Shown here one piece after another: positions 23,641-31,136 of a stretch of DNA of 33,158 bases. A model generated the notes under the pieces. It did no database searches. It saw only the letters and a list, made by a program, of their open reading frames with translations, and had not been told where the DNA came from. Source of the DNA: Tateyamaria pelophila (GTDB taxonomy: Bacteria > Pseudomonadota > Alphaproteobacteria > Rhodobacterales > Rhodobacteraceae); the NCBI RefSeq assembly GCF_019966495.1, contig NZ_JAIMIA010000052.1, forward strand, positions 1 to 33,158, written 5' to 3'. A program made the position numbers and the translations under genes. Position 1 is the stretch's first letter, and every line of letters starts with the position of its first letter.

Positions 23641-24153
23641 TCAAACCTTCTTGTTCCAGGGTGCGGAGGCCATCTTGGGCGGGGCAGCAGCAGCCTGCGT
23701 TGTGGCCGGTGCTGCGGGGGGTGCAGGCCTTGCAGCAACAGCCGGGGCTCCTGCCCGTTCGGGTGGCAGATAAGCGATCGCGTTGCTCTCGCCGTAGCCG
23801 TTCTTCGGCGGCTTGATCTTCACCTGGATCGTCATCGGGATCTGGTGCAGCTCCTCGCTGTCACTAACCTGCATCCTGCCCGTCGCATGGCAGATGGCAG
23901 ACAATGTCCGCTGCGCGATCTCAACCGTCACCGGGTTGGGGTTCACAAGGTTAAGCTGGTCGAAGATCTTCCGGCCCTTGTACGGACCATCAAGGATGTC
24001 GAGCATCAGCCAGAGTAACTGACCCATGCCATTGCGGGTCACGCGCATCTCGCTTTCGACAATCTGGGCGCTGTATTTGCCTGCGGGCAGCAGCTCATAA
24101 GGGGTGCTGGGTTCAACGCTGGTGGCGTCAAATGACGTATCAAAACGTGCCAT
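23641..24153 (-). CDS. DUF669 family protein (single-strand DNA-binding candidate)
   Basis: DUF669 proteins are small phage proteins found next to recombinases and helicases, and are thought to act as single-strand DNA-binding proteins. The 170-residue protein shows the family start MARFDTSFDATSVEPSTPYE, the LLPAGKYSAQIVESEMR strand pair, and LWLMLDILDGPYKGRKIFDQ. A Pro/Ala-rich flexible tail (residues 125-160) ends in ASAPWNKKV. The OB-like core plus disordered tail resembles the architecture of SSB. It lies 21 bases after the Sak4-like gene. Confidence 0.85.
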   Translation of the reverse strand: MARFDTSFDATSVEPSTPYELLPAGKYSAQIVESEMRVTRNGMGQLLWLMLDILDGPYKGRKIFDQLNLVNPNPVTVEIAQRTLSAICHATGRMQVSDSEELHQIPMTIQVKIKPPKNGYGESNAIAYLPPERAGAPAVAARPAPPAAPATTQAAAAPPKMASAPWNKKV

Positions 24154-24174
24154 GGTCTTGTCCTTTCAGGGGTA

Positions 24175-24963
24175 TCATTCAGCTGTTTGCGGCGTTTTCG
24201 CGGCCCCGCTGGGGCCACTGTCACTGCTCACCATGGCCTCCATGAACCCGGCCCAGCTGAGCTCGAGCGTGTCTGGCAGGCCGTAACGGTTCTTGGCGAG
24301 GAAGGCGGGGCGCTCTTCGGTGTGCATGACGCGCGCACCGGACCCGAGCGCCCGGGTCACCTTCTTGTTGAAGCCGACATCGGATTTGGCGACCGAGATC
24401 CGGTAATTCGCAAAAAGCACCACATCCGAATGCTCCTGCAGCAGCGCCGAAGCGCGGGTCTGCAGCTTGATCACATACCGGTCGTAGGGTTCATGCTCGG
24501 GGCTGTCGAAGCGCTTGATGTCGGTATGGGCAATCTGGATGACCGCCATGTCCTTCTGGTCCCGCAGCGCGTTCAGCTTGTCGAGATATTCGCGCCAGAT
24601 ATTCAGCGCCTCAGCGTACCCTTTGCCAAATCCCGGGGTTTCGATCGACTGCCAGCCGTTGCGCTTGCAGGCTTCCGCCCAGATCAGCGGCTCGAGCCAG
24701 TCGACGCTGTCCACGACGACGGTGCCATAGTCGTGATCCTCATTCAGAAGCGCGTCGAGCGCTTCCGCCACCTCGATGTAACTGGTCGCCAATGGAAAGT
24801 GCGGAACCTGCAGTTTGCCAAGGCCGTCCTCGGTCATGACAAACACGGGCCTGTCCGCGTCAGCCGCAAAGGTGGATTTACCGACACCGGCAACACCGTG
24901 CATCAGGATGCGTGGCGGCGTCAGAGCCGAGGTTGTTCGCAAAGATGCGAGAGAAATGGCCAT
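24175..24963 (-). CDS. Sak4-like RecA-fold ATPase (AAA_24 type)
   Basis: The 262-residue protein is a P-loop ATPase: Walker A HGVAGVGKST at residues 22-31, Walker B TVVVDSVDWL (D85) and a QIAHTDIKRF sensor region. The order and length match the phage nucleotide-binding family that includes Sak4-type single-strand annealing or strand-exchange proteins. Beside a DUF669 protein and an Fe-S nuclease the most likely role is phage recombination. The ATG overlaps the preceding gene's stop by one base (TAATG). The exact activity is inferred from the neighbourhood and family, not shown. Confidence 0.82.
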   Translation of the reverse strand: MAISLASLRTTSALTPPRILMHGVAGVGKSTFAADADRPVFVMTEDGLGKLQVPHFPLATSYIEVAEALDALLNEDHDYGTVVVDSVDWLEPLIWAEACKRNGWQSIETPGFGKGYAEALNIWREYLDKLNALRDQKDMAVIQIAHTDIKRFDSPEHEPYDRYVIKLQTRASALLQEHSDVVLFANYRISVAKSDVGFNKKVTRALGSGARVMHTEERPAFLAKNRYGLPDTLELSWAGFMEAMVSSDSGPSGAAKTPQTAE

Positions 24964-25454
24964 TATTGGGCTCCTTTGTCAGGGTTGGAATTGAGATACG
25001 GCGGGATCGCGGATTCGGTGGTCACGGCCGCAAACAGCGCATCCAGACGATCGGCTTCGGTGAGGCATTCGATGCCCTTGCGCCGCATGAACCGCCGCGC
25101 GTCATCCAGCAGGTCGGGCTCGACGATCAGATCCGGGACAGCGACGTATTCCTCGGCGCTCTCCACGAAATAGGACTTAGAGCGCAGGTCCTTGACCAGC
25201 GGCGCGAAGGCCGCGCAAACCTCTGCGAAATCCGCCTGGCCCAACCCATCATCGCGGTTGCGCAGGATGCGCTTGACCTCGGAAATGATACCGGTGCGCA
25301 GCATGCGTAGCGCGCCTTCCTGACGGGCTTGCGTGCAGGTCAGCGGGAAAGCCGCCTCCATCATCTCATCGGCGATCCTGGGGGCGTTGTTGCCCAGACG
25401 GGATGCGTAATCCCAGACGCGTTCGGCAAAAGCCGCTGATTGGCTATCAAGCAT
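24963..25454 (-). CDS. Conserved phage early protein of unknown function
   Basis: The ATG at 25454 is chosen because AAGGAG lies seven bases upstream; the frame is open to 25595, but that extension runs inside the preceding gene. This gives a 163-residue protein, mostly helical and acidic, with VWDYASRLGNNAPRIADEMM, ISEVKRILRNRD and DLLDDARRFMRRKG stretches. I see no catalytic motif. It overlaps the preceding gene by eight bases and the Sak4-like gene by one, so it is firmly part of the operon. Confidence 0.7.
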   Translation of the reverse strand: MLDSQSAAFAERVWDYASRLGNNAPRIADEMMEAAFPLTCTQARQEGALRMLRTGIISEVKRILRNRDDGLGQADFAEVCAAFAPLVKDLRSKSYFVESAEEYVAVPDLIVEPDLLDDARRFMRRKGIECLTEADRLDALFAAVTTESAIPPYLNSNPDKGAQ

Positions 25455-26214
25455 CAAACCACTCCTTGATTGTTTTGAAAGCTGCTGACCCCTCGGCGAT
25501 GGCCTTGGCGTCAAGATGGTGAAAAGGGGCGTTGCGGGCCTCAAACATGCCCTGCCGCGCGAGTGCGAGGTTCTCGTCAGAGGCCCATTCGGCAAAGGCG
25601 CGGAACGTGCCTGTCACATGTTGCCAAGCGGCCTGTTCTGGTGTCGGCGGCACGTAGTGCGGGTTACGTCGGCTGGGACTGCGCTGCGGACGCATCCCCC
25701 GCATGGCGGCATCCGTCACCATCTTGCGCAGGGCCGCGCGCGTGGGTTCCTCACCGTGCTCAAGCCGGTCATTCAGCGTGCGGCGAGTGATGCCGGGATC
25801 AGCGGCCTCGGCGTCTCGGATCAAGCGTGCTTCGTGGATTTGGTCGCGGCGAAGACCAAGATCGGCTGCAGTAGTGGTGTTGCGCTTGTCGACACCACTT
25901 TCCCATCCACGTTTTGCCACCTCGCCACGCTCCTGTGCGCCGTCATATTCATCGGCCAGACGCCGCTTGGCGGCAGCTTCGATTTCGAGCGCATGGGCCT
26001 GCGCACGGTGGGCGGCGGCGATCAGATCGTCATGCGCTGACTTGGCGCGGCTCATCCGTGCCGCGCGCTTGGCGGCGTCATAGGCGAGGCCAGCAGTCTC
26101 GCGGGCCTCGAGAACCTCCGCCGCGGTCTTGGCGCTCGACAGCATGGCTGCCGCGCGATCAATCAGGCTGGGCAGATCCTGGACAGGGTTGGGAACATGG
26201 GCGAGCGCGGTCAT
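25447..26214 (-). CDS. Conserved phage protein with ParB-like helix-turn-helix segment
   Basis: The 255-residue protein has an Ala-rich helical N-terminal half, probably coiled coil (AEVLEARETAGLAYDAAKRA, then ALEIEAAAKRRLADEYDGAQ). A putative helix-turn-helix follows: TTAADLGLRRDQIHEARLIR and RRTLNDRLEHGEEPTRAALR. The layout recalls phage proteins that pair a coiled coil with a ParB/KorB-like DNA-binding motif. It may bind early-region DNA, but no target is known. ATGA overlap with the preceding gene shows coupling. No enzymatic residues are obvious. Confidence 0.7.
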   Translation of the reverse strand: MTALAHVPNPVQDLPSLIDRAAAMLSSAKTAAEVLEARETAGLAYDAAKRAARMSRAKSAHDDLIAAAHRAQAHALEIEAAAKRRLADEYDGAQERGEVAKRGWESGVDKRNTTTAADLGLRRDQIHEARLIRDAEAADPGITRRTLNDRLEHGEEPTRAALRKMVTDAAMRGMRPQRSPSRRNPHYVPPTPEQAAWQHVTGTFRAFAEWASDENLALARQGMFEARNAPFHHLDAKAIAEGSAAFKTIKEWFDA

Positions 26215-26699
26215 TGCGCGGCCTCGTTCGGCTCGAGGGTGATCTTCAACGTGCCGGTCTTCACGGTGCGCGCAGGCTCAAAGCCCTCGCGCCAGGCCTC
26301 GGGCAGCGCGCCGTATTTGCGCTCAGAGACCGTCAGCTTCGTGTCGATGAACTGGGAGGGGTCCTGCTTGCTGTCAGCAATGTTCCGGGCCATCTGCGCC
26401 AGCTTGGCCTGGTCCCAGTCGACCCGTTTGGGCAAATCGGCCACGACGGTGTAGTTGCCATCCGCGAGCCGCACAGTTCCGGTGTCCTTGCCACAGGCGC
26501 GGCGGGCCTCAGCAGCGCGGTTGGCATAGCGCGCGTCCAGCGCCGTGTTGAAACGGACGGTTGCCGCCTTCAGCTGCTTGCTGGCGTGGTCAAGTGCGGC
26601 TTGCAGCGCGGCCAGCGATTCCACCGGCATCTTCGCCAACTCGCCGGTCGGCATGTTGAGCATGTCGTCCACGCTCGGGGTGTTTTCCGGGTAGGTCAT
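26211..26699 (-). CDS. Conserved phage protein of unknown function
   Basis: The 162-residue protein begins with a helical region (ELAKMPVESLAALQAALDHA) and ends with a compact segment, KLTVSERKYGALPEAWREGF, followed by VKTGTLKITLEP. The repeated structure resembles unknown proteins at this position in other alphaproteobacterial prophages. Its stop overlaps the next ATG (ATGA), so it is coupled to the HTH-like protein. No function can be given. Confidence 0.7.
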   Translation of the reverse strand: MTYPENTPSVDDMLNMPTGELAKMPVESLAALQAALDHASKQLKAATVRFNTALDARYANRAAEARRACGKDTGTVRLADGNYTVVADLPKRVDWDQAKLAQMARNIADSKQDPSQFIDTKLTVSERKYGALPEAWREGFEPARTVKTGTLKITLEPNEAAQ

Positions 26700-26726
26700 A
26701 GGGTCTCCTTTTCGGGGGGAATGGGG

Positions 26727-27053
26727 TCAGGCAGCCGCAGCGAGCTGCGTCAGCGCATTGGCATTGCGGGATGTTTGGGGGCGGGCGATGACGAGGTAGG
26801 CAAAACGGTCTTGTCCAAGACGTTCCTGAACCAGATGAACGCGGCCAAGTTCAGCAAGGCGGTAGGCGGCATCTGCCGTGGCCCTCAGGCCCTCGCGCTC
26901 GGACTTGGCCAGCGTCGAGACATTGGCGGTCGTGTCGACCACCAGAAACCCCGTGTGATAGGCTAGTCGATCACCCGGCTCGGCCACATCGACCCAGGCC
27001 ATCAGTGTGATTTCCGAAACAACTGGATTCGCTGATGAAAGGCGGCGGCTCAT
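26727..27053 (-). CDS. Small conserved phage early protein
   Basis: I take the ATG at 27053, whose ATGA overlaps the stop of the small HTH gene; another ATG three codons upstream (27062) is possible. The 108-residue protein contains MAWVDVAEPGDRLAYHTGFL and RLAELGRVHLVQERLG followed by FAYLVIARP. These features look globular and soluble, with no catalytic motif. Its coupling to the HTH gene suggests an early regulatory or accessory role. Function unknown. Confidence 0.68.
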   Translation of the reverse strand: MSRRLSSANPVVSEITLMAWVDVAEPGDRLAYHTGFLVVDTTANVSTLAKSEREGLRATADAAYRLAELGRVHLVQERLGQDRFAYLVIARPQTSRNANALTQLAAAA

Positions 27054-27274
27054 GCGATGCACCGTTGAGACGTCAGGCCGTTTCGGCGCTTGGAAGCCTC
27101 CATTTGCTCGGCTTCGAAGTCCAGGATATCCGTTTCACGATAACGAATGTGTCGGCCGATCCGAATGAACTGAGGACCCTGTCCCTCAGCGCGCCAGCGT
27201 TCCAAAGTGCGCGGCGCAATGTTCCAGCGCCGAGACAGGTGTTTGGTGCTCAGTAGATATTGTTCTTGCTGCAT
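27050..27274 (-). CDS. Small helix-turn-helix protein (excisionase/MerR-like)
   Basis: The 74-residue protein has the winged HTH_17-type pattern: LLSTKHLSRRWNIAPRTLER, then GPQFIRIGRHIRYRETDILD. Such proteins serve as phage excisionases or Cro-like regulators. It is the first gene of the leftward early operon, starting about 40 bases from the nearest repeat of an 11-bp iteron cluster (27316-27456), so it may bind those iterons or be controlled through them. GAGG six bases before the ATG at 27274 supports the start; ATG 27286 is an alternative. Excisionase and regulator roles cannot be separated from sequence. Confidence 0.82.
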   Translation of the reverse strand: MQQEQYLLSTKHLSRRWNIAPRTLERWRAEGQGPQFIRIGRHIRYRETDILDFEAEQMEASKRRNGLTSQRCIA

Positions 27275-27315
27275 TGCCGCCCTCATCGAGTTGATGAGAG
27301 CAACTTGCCAAAGAC

Positions 27316-27456
27316 TTGGGTTGGAGGTCGTGGCATGAACGGTCGGTGCTTGAATTTAATTTTTGCTGGAAAATCAATGATCGAAAGATTTTCGGTCGGA
27401 GCTCCAACCCAGCACCAACCATTCACCAACCAAGCTCCAACCGAACACCGACCGAA
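27316..27456. repeat. 11-bp iteron cluster: five direct and three inverted copies
   Basis: Five copies of CWCCRACCnnn start at 27402, 27413, 27424, 27435 and 27446, exactly 11 bases apart. Inverted copies lie at 27391-27401 (TTCGGTCGGAG, abutting the first direct copy), 27338-27348 and 27316-27326. The 11-bp period is close to one helical turn, so bound protein would sit on one face. The stretch 27287-27506 has no gene. Operator array or replication iterons are both possible. Confidence 0.8.
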
Positions 27457-27506
27457 TGCCTCTAGTTGGCCCACGCCAAAAACGAATCACGATGACCGCT
27501 AGACAC

Positions 27507-27529
27507 AAAAAAGCCCGCTCGAGGCGGGC
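27507..27529 (-). terminator. Rho-independent terminator of the gene at 27553-28230
   Basis: On the minus strand GCCCGC and GCGGGC (27529-27524 and 27518-27513) form a 6-bp stem over a five-base loop, followed by six T (27512-27507). It lies 23 bases after the stop codon and separates this gene from the early operon. Confidence 0.85.
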
Positions 27530-27552
27530 CTGTTTTGGGAAGATATTAGACG

Positions 27553-28230
27553 TCAGGGACCGATGCGCATGGTAACAACCAGGGCGGGTTCGAGCATATA
27601 GTAACCTCGGCGCCCCGAGACCGGATGCACGACGTCGCGCCACCCCTTGCGGCTGGAGAACAGATAGCTCAGCTTCACCGAAGCAGATCCCGCGGCGGCC
27701 AAGATTTGCACACCGCGCTGTTCAGGGTCTCCTGTGACGGCGCAGATGAACAAGTAGTTCAAAGCCCGCGCCTGCATGTCCGTGAACAGATAGTGCTTTC
27801 CATCAAGCTCAAACGCCAAAAACCGATCATAATCATTGATATGAGGGGCACCCACAGCCAGTGCTGTCTCCTCAAATTGCTCACGCTCGCAGGCGCGCAC
27901 GAGCAAAGCGTCCCGATATGCAACCCAAACCGTGCCGCCCTCTGGCGTCATCACGGTTCCACCATTCAAGGCGAAGGACGCGACCTGGCACGCTTGCTTT
28001 CGCAAAACCCGCATGGCGTCACGGCGTTCAAGATCGACTACGCCCTCGAAGTCAGGTTTGCACTGAGGCGAGCGATCTTTACGGTCAGCCACCATGAAGG
28101 AACCGTAGATCCTGACGGAGAGCGTGAGCTGCCCCATTTCCACGACGTAGCCCAGTTCCGATTCTGAAATCCCCCATTCCTCCAGAACCTCATTCAAAGT
28201 GAAATATTCTCGTGGAATCAGCACCGCCAT
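27553..28230 (-). CDS. Phage protein of unknown function divergent from the repressor
   Basis: The 225-residue protein starts with YFTLNEVLEEWGISESELGY, a helix-turn-helix-like segment similar to those found at the start of prophage regulators, then a beta-rich body (LTLSVRIYGSFMVADRKDR) and a central HINDYDRFLAFELDGKHYLF region. No enzyme motif is seen. It is divergent from the CI-like repressor with overlapping promoters between them and ends at its own terminator, so it is a separate transcription unit and may be an early regulator. The ATG at 28230 has AAGGGG close upstream; a GTG two codons later has better spacing. Confidence 0.72.
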   Translation of the reverse strand: MAVLIPREYFTLNEVLEEWGISESELGYVVEMGQLTLSVRIYGSFMVADRKDRSPQCKPDFEGVVDLERRDAMRVLRKQACQVASFALNGGTVMTPEGGTVWVAYRDALLVRACEREQFEETALAVGAPHINDYDRFLAFELDGKHYLFTDMQARALNYLFICAVTGDPEQRGVQILAAAGSASVKLSYLFSSRKGWRDVVHPVSGRRGYYMLEPALVVTMRIGP

Positions 28231-28251
28231 CGCCCCTTTGTTCTGGTATTG

Positions 28252-28291
28252 TTCTTATCTATTTGACTGTCCGATTTCAACAGAATAGATA
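28252..28291. promoter_or_regulatory. Overlapping divergent promoters with an 8-bp inverted repeat (operator candidate)
   Basis: Rightward: TTGACT (28263-28268), 17-base spacer, TAGATA (28286-28291), serving the repressor. Leftward: TTGAAA (28280-28275), 17-base spacer, TAAGAA (28257-28252), serving the gene at 27553-28230. The two occupy the same DNA, so RNA polymerase can use only one at a time. TATCTATT (28256-28263) and AATAGATA (28284-28291) are perfect inverted repeats over the promoter edges, a likely repressor binding site pair. Confidence 0.65.
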
Positions 28292-28325
28292 TCCTAAAAA
28301 GTCCACAACTTAGCTGGGGATAAAC

Positions 28326-29000
28326 ATGATTGTCACGAACATCGCGCAAAGGCTGAAGGCGCGCGCTTTCCAGCTCGACATGACGCCAGCGGCCGTGGCT
28401 GAAGCTTCCGGGCTCAACCGATCGTTCATATACGACATCATCCGCGGCAAGTCTGTGCGCCCGAGCCGGTCTAAGCTGCAAAAGGTTGCGGATGTACTGA
28501 AGGTGGAGGTCGATTGGCTCATAGACGGCGATGGCACTGTCGAAGGCGAAGCCCCGAAGATCTATTCACCAGACACCACTTTCGTCGGGATATCGGGCGT
28601 CAAGGCAAAGGCGTCTGCCGGAGGCGGGACTGTTGTGCATGCTGACGACGAGCAGGCCAGCAAGCTTTATCACTTTCGTCTATCGTGGATTGAAGATGAG
28701 CTGGAGGCAAACCCGAAGAACCTCCGGATGCTGCGCGTCACTGGCGACAGCATGATGCCCACGCTGAACGATGGCGACACGATCCTCGTGGATATGGGCC
28801 GCAAAAGTCCCTATCCTCCCGGCCTCTTCGTGCTGCATGACGGTATGGGGTTGATGGCCAAACGGGTCGAGCATATCCCCTCAATTGACCCGCCGCGCAT
28901 TCGCATCACCTCCGACAATCCCAACTACTCGCCCTACGAATGCCTTCTGGACGAGGTCAATATCGTCGGGCGGATTCGCTGGTACGGGCGTCGCGTCTGA
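28326..29000 (+). CDS. CI/LexA-type phage repressor (HTH plus S24 peptidase)
   Basis: The 224-residue protein pairs an N-terminal helix-turn-helix (AQRLKARAFQLDMTPAAVAE through the FIYDIIRGKSVRPS segment) with a C-terminal S24 self-cleavage domain. The nucleophile is Ser142 in VTGDSMMPT and the general base Lys179 in LMAKRVEH. The cleavage site is probably the Ala-Gly in KASAGGG (about residues 98-99). Such repressors keep a prophage silent and are cleaved after RecA activation. A GGGGA site seven bases before the ATG supports the start. Its promoter overlaps that of the leftward gene, giving a classical bistable arrangement. Being intact suggests early-gene silencing may still work in this otherwise reduced prophage. 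Confidence 0.9.
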   Translation: MIVTNIAQRLKARAFQLDMTPAAVAEASGLNRSFIYDIIRGKSVRPSRSKLQKVADVLKVEVDWLIDGDGTVEGEAPKIYSPDTTFVGISGVKAKASAGGGTVVHADDEQASKLYHFRLSWIEDELEANPKNLRMLRVTGDSMMPTLNDGDTILVDMGRKSPYPPGLFVLHDGMGLMAKRVEHIPSIDPPRIRITSDNPNYSPYECLLDEVNIVGRIRWYGRRV

Positions 29001-29128
29001 CCATAAACAAAAGCGGCCCTCCCACCATTAGCCGCCGCAAACCGACATGGGCCGACAAGCTATTGTTTTTGCTTGTGAGTGCGATTCACACGCGCTTCTT
29101 TCGGGTAACAAACCGGAAAGAAGCCACC

Positions 29129-29356
29129 GTGCCCAACAATATTTTTACCCCGCTTTCTGCGGCAAATTCTCAGAACCCTGACCAGATGTCCCCGCGCGAA
29201 CGGCGCGCCGAGATCTGTAAAATCCTGGCGGTTGGATTCCTTCGCTTGCAGGCGCGAAAACAAAGCCAGCATACTGAAAATGAGAGAGATAGTTCGCTAC
29301 ACTTCCGACCAGAACAGAGCGGTACTGCGGGTCCAACTCAGAGGAGATCCGCATGA
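29129..29356 (+). CDS. Small protein of the DUF2924-recombinase module
   Basis: I place the start at the GTG at 29129, after a GGAAAG stretch; an ATG at 29186 (MSPRERRAEI) is the alternative. The 75-residue protein contains MSPRERRAEICKILAVGFLR and a conserved-looking end SSLHFRPEQSG. Similar short proteins precede DUF2924 genes in other Rhodobacterales islands, from memory. It overlaps the next gene by ATGA, so it is part of the four-gene module. Function unknown; it may help the recombinase. Confidence 0.68.
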   Translation: MPNNIFTPLSAANSQNPDQMSPRERRAEICKILAVGFLRLQARKQSQHTENERDSSLHFRPEQSGTAGPTQRRSA

Positions 29357-29808
29357 CAACACATGAACCAATTCTGGCACGGCTAGCGGCTTTGAAGGCC
29401 ATGTCGGTGAACGAGTTGAAAGCCGAATGGCAGGCGCTCTTTGACGCGCCCGCCCCGAACAACAGTCGAAACTTTCTGGAAGGCCGTTTGGCTTATCGGA
29501 TCCAGGAACTGACCTACGGCGGTCCCGACCGGGAAACCCGGCGCATGTTGGACCTACTGGCAGACGAGGTCGAAGGCCACACACGGCGCAAGCACCAGAT
29601 TGCCGACCCGCGCAATCCGGTGGTGGGCACGAAGCTGATCCGCGAATGGGATGGCGTTGCGCATACGGTGACCGTCCTGAAGGACGGCTTCGAATGGCAG
29701 GGACGCAAATTCAAATCGCTCTCGGCCGTCGCCCGCGCCATCACCGGCACACGCTGGAACGGCTATCGTTTCTTCGGGCTGCGTGAGCGGAAGCGGAGTG
29801 AGCCATGA
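29353..29808 (+). CDS. DUF2924 family protein
   Basis: The 151-residue protein matches DUF2924: LAALKAMSVNELKAEWQALF at the start, RNFLEGRLAYRIQELTYGG, and a C-terminal LIREWDGVAHTVTVLKDGFE leading to FKSLSAVARAITGTRWNGYR. These proteins nearly always sit directly before a large serine recombinase in alphaproteobacterial mobile DNA, so a role as partner or directionality factor is likely but unproven. The C-terminal part resembles the RAMA domain. It overlaps the preceding gene (ATGA) and the recombinase by four bases. Confidence 0.88.
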   Translation: MTTHEPILARLAALKAMSVNELKAEWQALFDAPAPNNSRNFLEGRLAYRIQELTYGGPDRETRRMLDLLADEVEGHTRRKHQIADPRNPVVGTKLIREWDGVAHTVTVLKDGFEWQGRKFKSLSAVARAITGTRWNGYRFFGLRERKRSEP

Positions 29809-31136
29809 TGGATATACCCGCCAAACCGGCCCGCCGCCTGCGCTGCGCCATCTACACGCGCAAATCCAGCGAAGAGGGTCTTGAGCAGGAGTTCAACAGC
29901 CTGCACGCTCAGCGCGAGGCGTGTGAGGCCTACATTGCCAGCCAGCGTTCCGAGGGTTGGGCATTGGTGCGCGACCAATACGACGATGGCGGCATCTCCG
30001 GCGGCACGCTGGAACGCCCCGGCCTGAAACGGCTGCTGGCCGATGTCGAGGACGGACTGGTCGATGTGGTGGTGGTCTACAAGATCGACCGCCTGTCACG
30101 CTCGCTGATGGACTTTTCCAAGCTGGTCGAGGTGTTCGACCGCACCGGCGTTACCTTCGTATCGGTAACGCAGGCTTTTAATACTACAACCTCCATGGGT
30201 CGTTTAACCCTGAATATCCTGCTTTCATTTGCACAATTCGAACGTGAGGTCACTGGCGAACGGATCAGGGACAAGATCGCCGCCTCACGGAAGAAGGGCC
30301 TGTGGATGGGCGGTGTGCCGCCACTGGGCTACGATGTCCGGGATCGCAAGCTGGTGGTGAACCTAGAGGAAGCCGCCAAGGTGCGCATGGTGTTCGAGCG
30401 CTTTGTCGAGGTGGGTTCTGCCACAGTGCTGGCGCGGGACCTGCGCCGCGACGGGTTCCGCAACAAACAGGGCACCTTGATCGATAAAGGGTACCTCTAC
30501 CGGCTGCTGAACAACCGCGTCTACCGCGGGGACGCCGTGCACAAGGGCAAGGCTTATCCCGGCGAACATGAAGAAATCATTGATGTCCGGCTTTGGGATC
30601 AGGTGCATGACATCATGATTGAGAGCCCTCGCACGCGGGCAAACAACAGCCGGACACAAACGCCAGCGCTTTTGAAGGGACTCCTCTTCACGGCCACTGG
30701 GGCGGCTATGACGCCGTCCAGCACGAAAAAAGGCACGCGTCGGTATCGGTATTACGTGTCGATGGACCTTCTCAAGAGCCGGGAGACGCCGGAGGACGGT
30801 ATTCCGAGGCGCCTGCCAGCGGATACGGCCGAGGGGGCCGTTATTGCCGAAATCCGCCGTGTTCTCAGGACGCCGGAGACCACAGCGCAGGTCATTGCGG
30901 CGCTGGACAAGGATGACATGGTGGACATTGCAGAGGCGGAAGCGATCGCGGCCCTGCAGAGGTTCCCTGAACTCTGGGCTCAGCTGTTCCCGGCCGAACA
31001 AACCCGGATCATCCAGCTGCTGGTGCGCCGCGTGACTGTGACTGCCGAGGGGCTGGTCATCGACCTGCGCACCGATGGTATCGCAGGCGTCATGCGCGAA
31101 ATGATGACACCGCGCCCTGTTGAGGCCGCGGAATAA
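29805..31136 (+). CDS. Large serine recombinase (phage or island integrase type)
   Basis: The 443-residue protein starts with a resolvase domain: AIYTRKSSEEGL carries the nucleophile (probably Ser21), and YKIDRLSRSLMDF and the FAQFEREVTGERIRDK helix follow. A recombinase domain spans roughly residues 165-270 (KGLWMGGVPPLGYDVRD, LYRLLNNRVYRG). The region normally holding a Cys-rich zinc ribbon reads KGLLFTATGAAMTPSSTKKG without the Cys residues, a known variant in this group from memory. Large serine recombinases integrate and excise elements at short att sites. No att site is recognised here, so the substrate is unknown. The TAA overlaps the next ATG by one base. Confidence 0.92.
   Translation: MMDIPAKPARRLRCAIYTRKSSEEGLEQEFNSLHAQREACEAYIASQRSEGWALVRDQYDDGGISGGTLERPGLKRLLADVEDGLVDVVVVYKIDRLSRSLMDFSKLVEVFDRTGVTFVSVTQAFNTTTSMGRLTLNILLSFAQFEREVTGERIRDKIAASRKKGLWMGGVPPLGYDVRDRKLVVNLEEAAKVRMVFERFVEVGSATVLARDLRRDGFRNKQGTLIDKGYLYRLLNNRVYRGDAVHKGKAYPGEHEEIIDVRLWDQVHDIMIESPRTRANNSRTQTPALLKGLLFTATGAAMTPSSTKKGTRRYRYYVSMDLLKSRETPEDGIPRRLPADTAEGAVIAEIRRVLRTPETTAQVIAALDKDDMVDIAEAEAIAALQRFPELWAQLFPAEQTRIIQLLVRRVTVTAEGLVIDLRTDGIAGVMREMMTPRPVEAAE

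Noticed and set aside
22182-23816. 544-codon plus-strand open frame
   Set aside because: It runs antisense through the nuclease and two other coupled early genes with clear families; its composition is that of a shadow frame.
27316-27456. CRISPR array
   Set aside because: The repeats are only 11 bases, tandem without spacers, and no cas genes are nearby; the Cas4-like nuclease fits a phage recombination operon.
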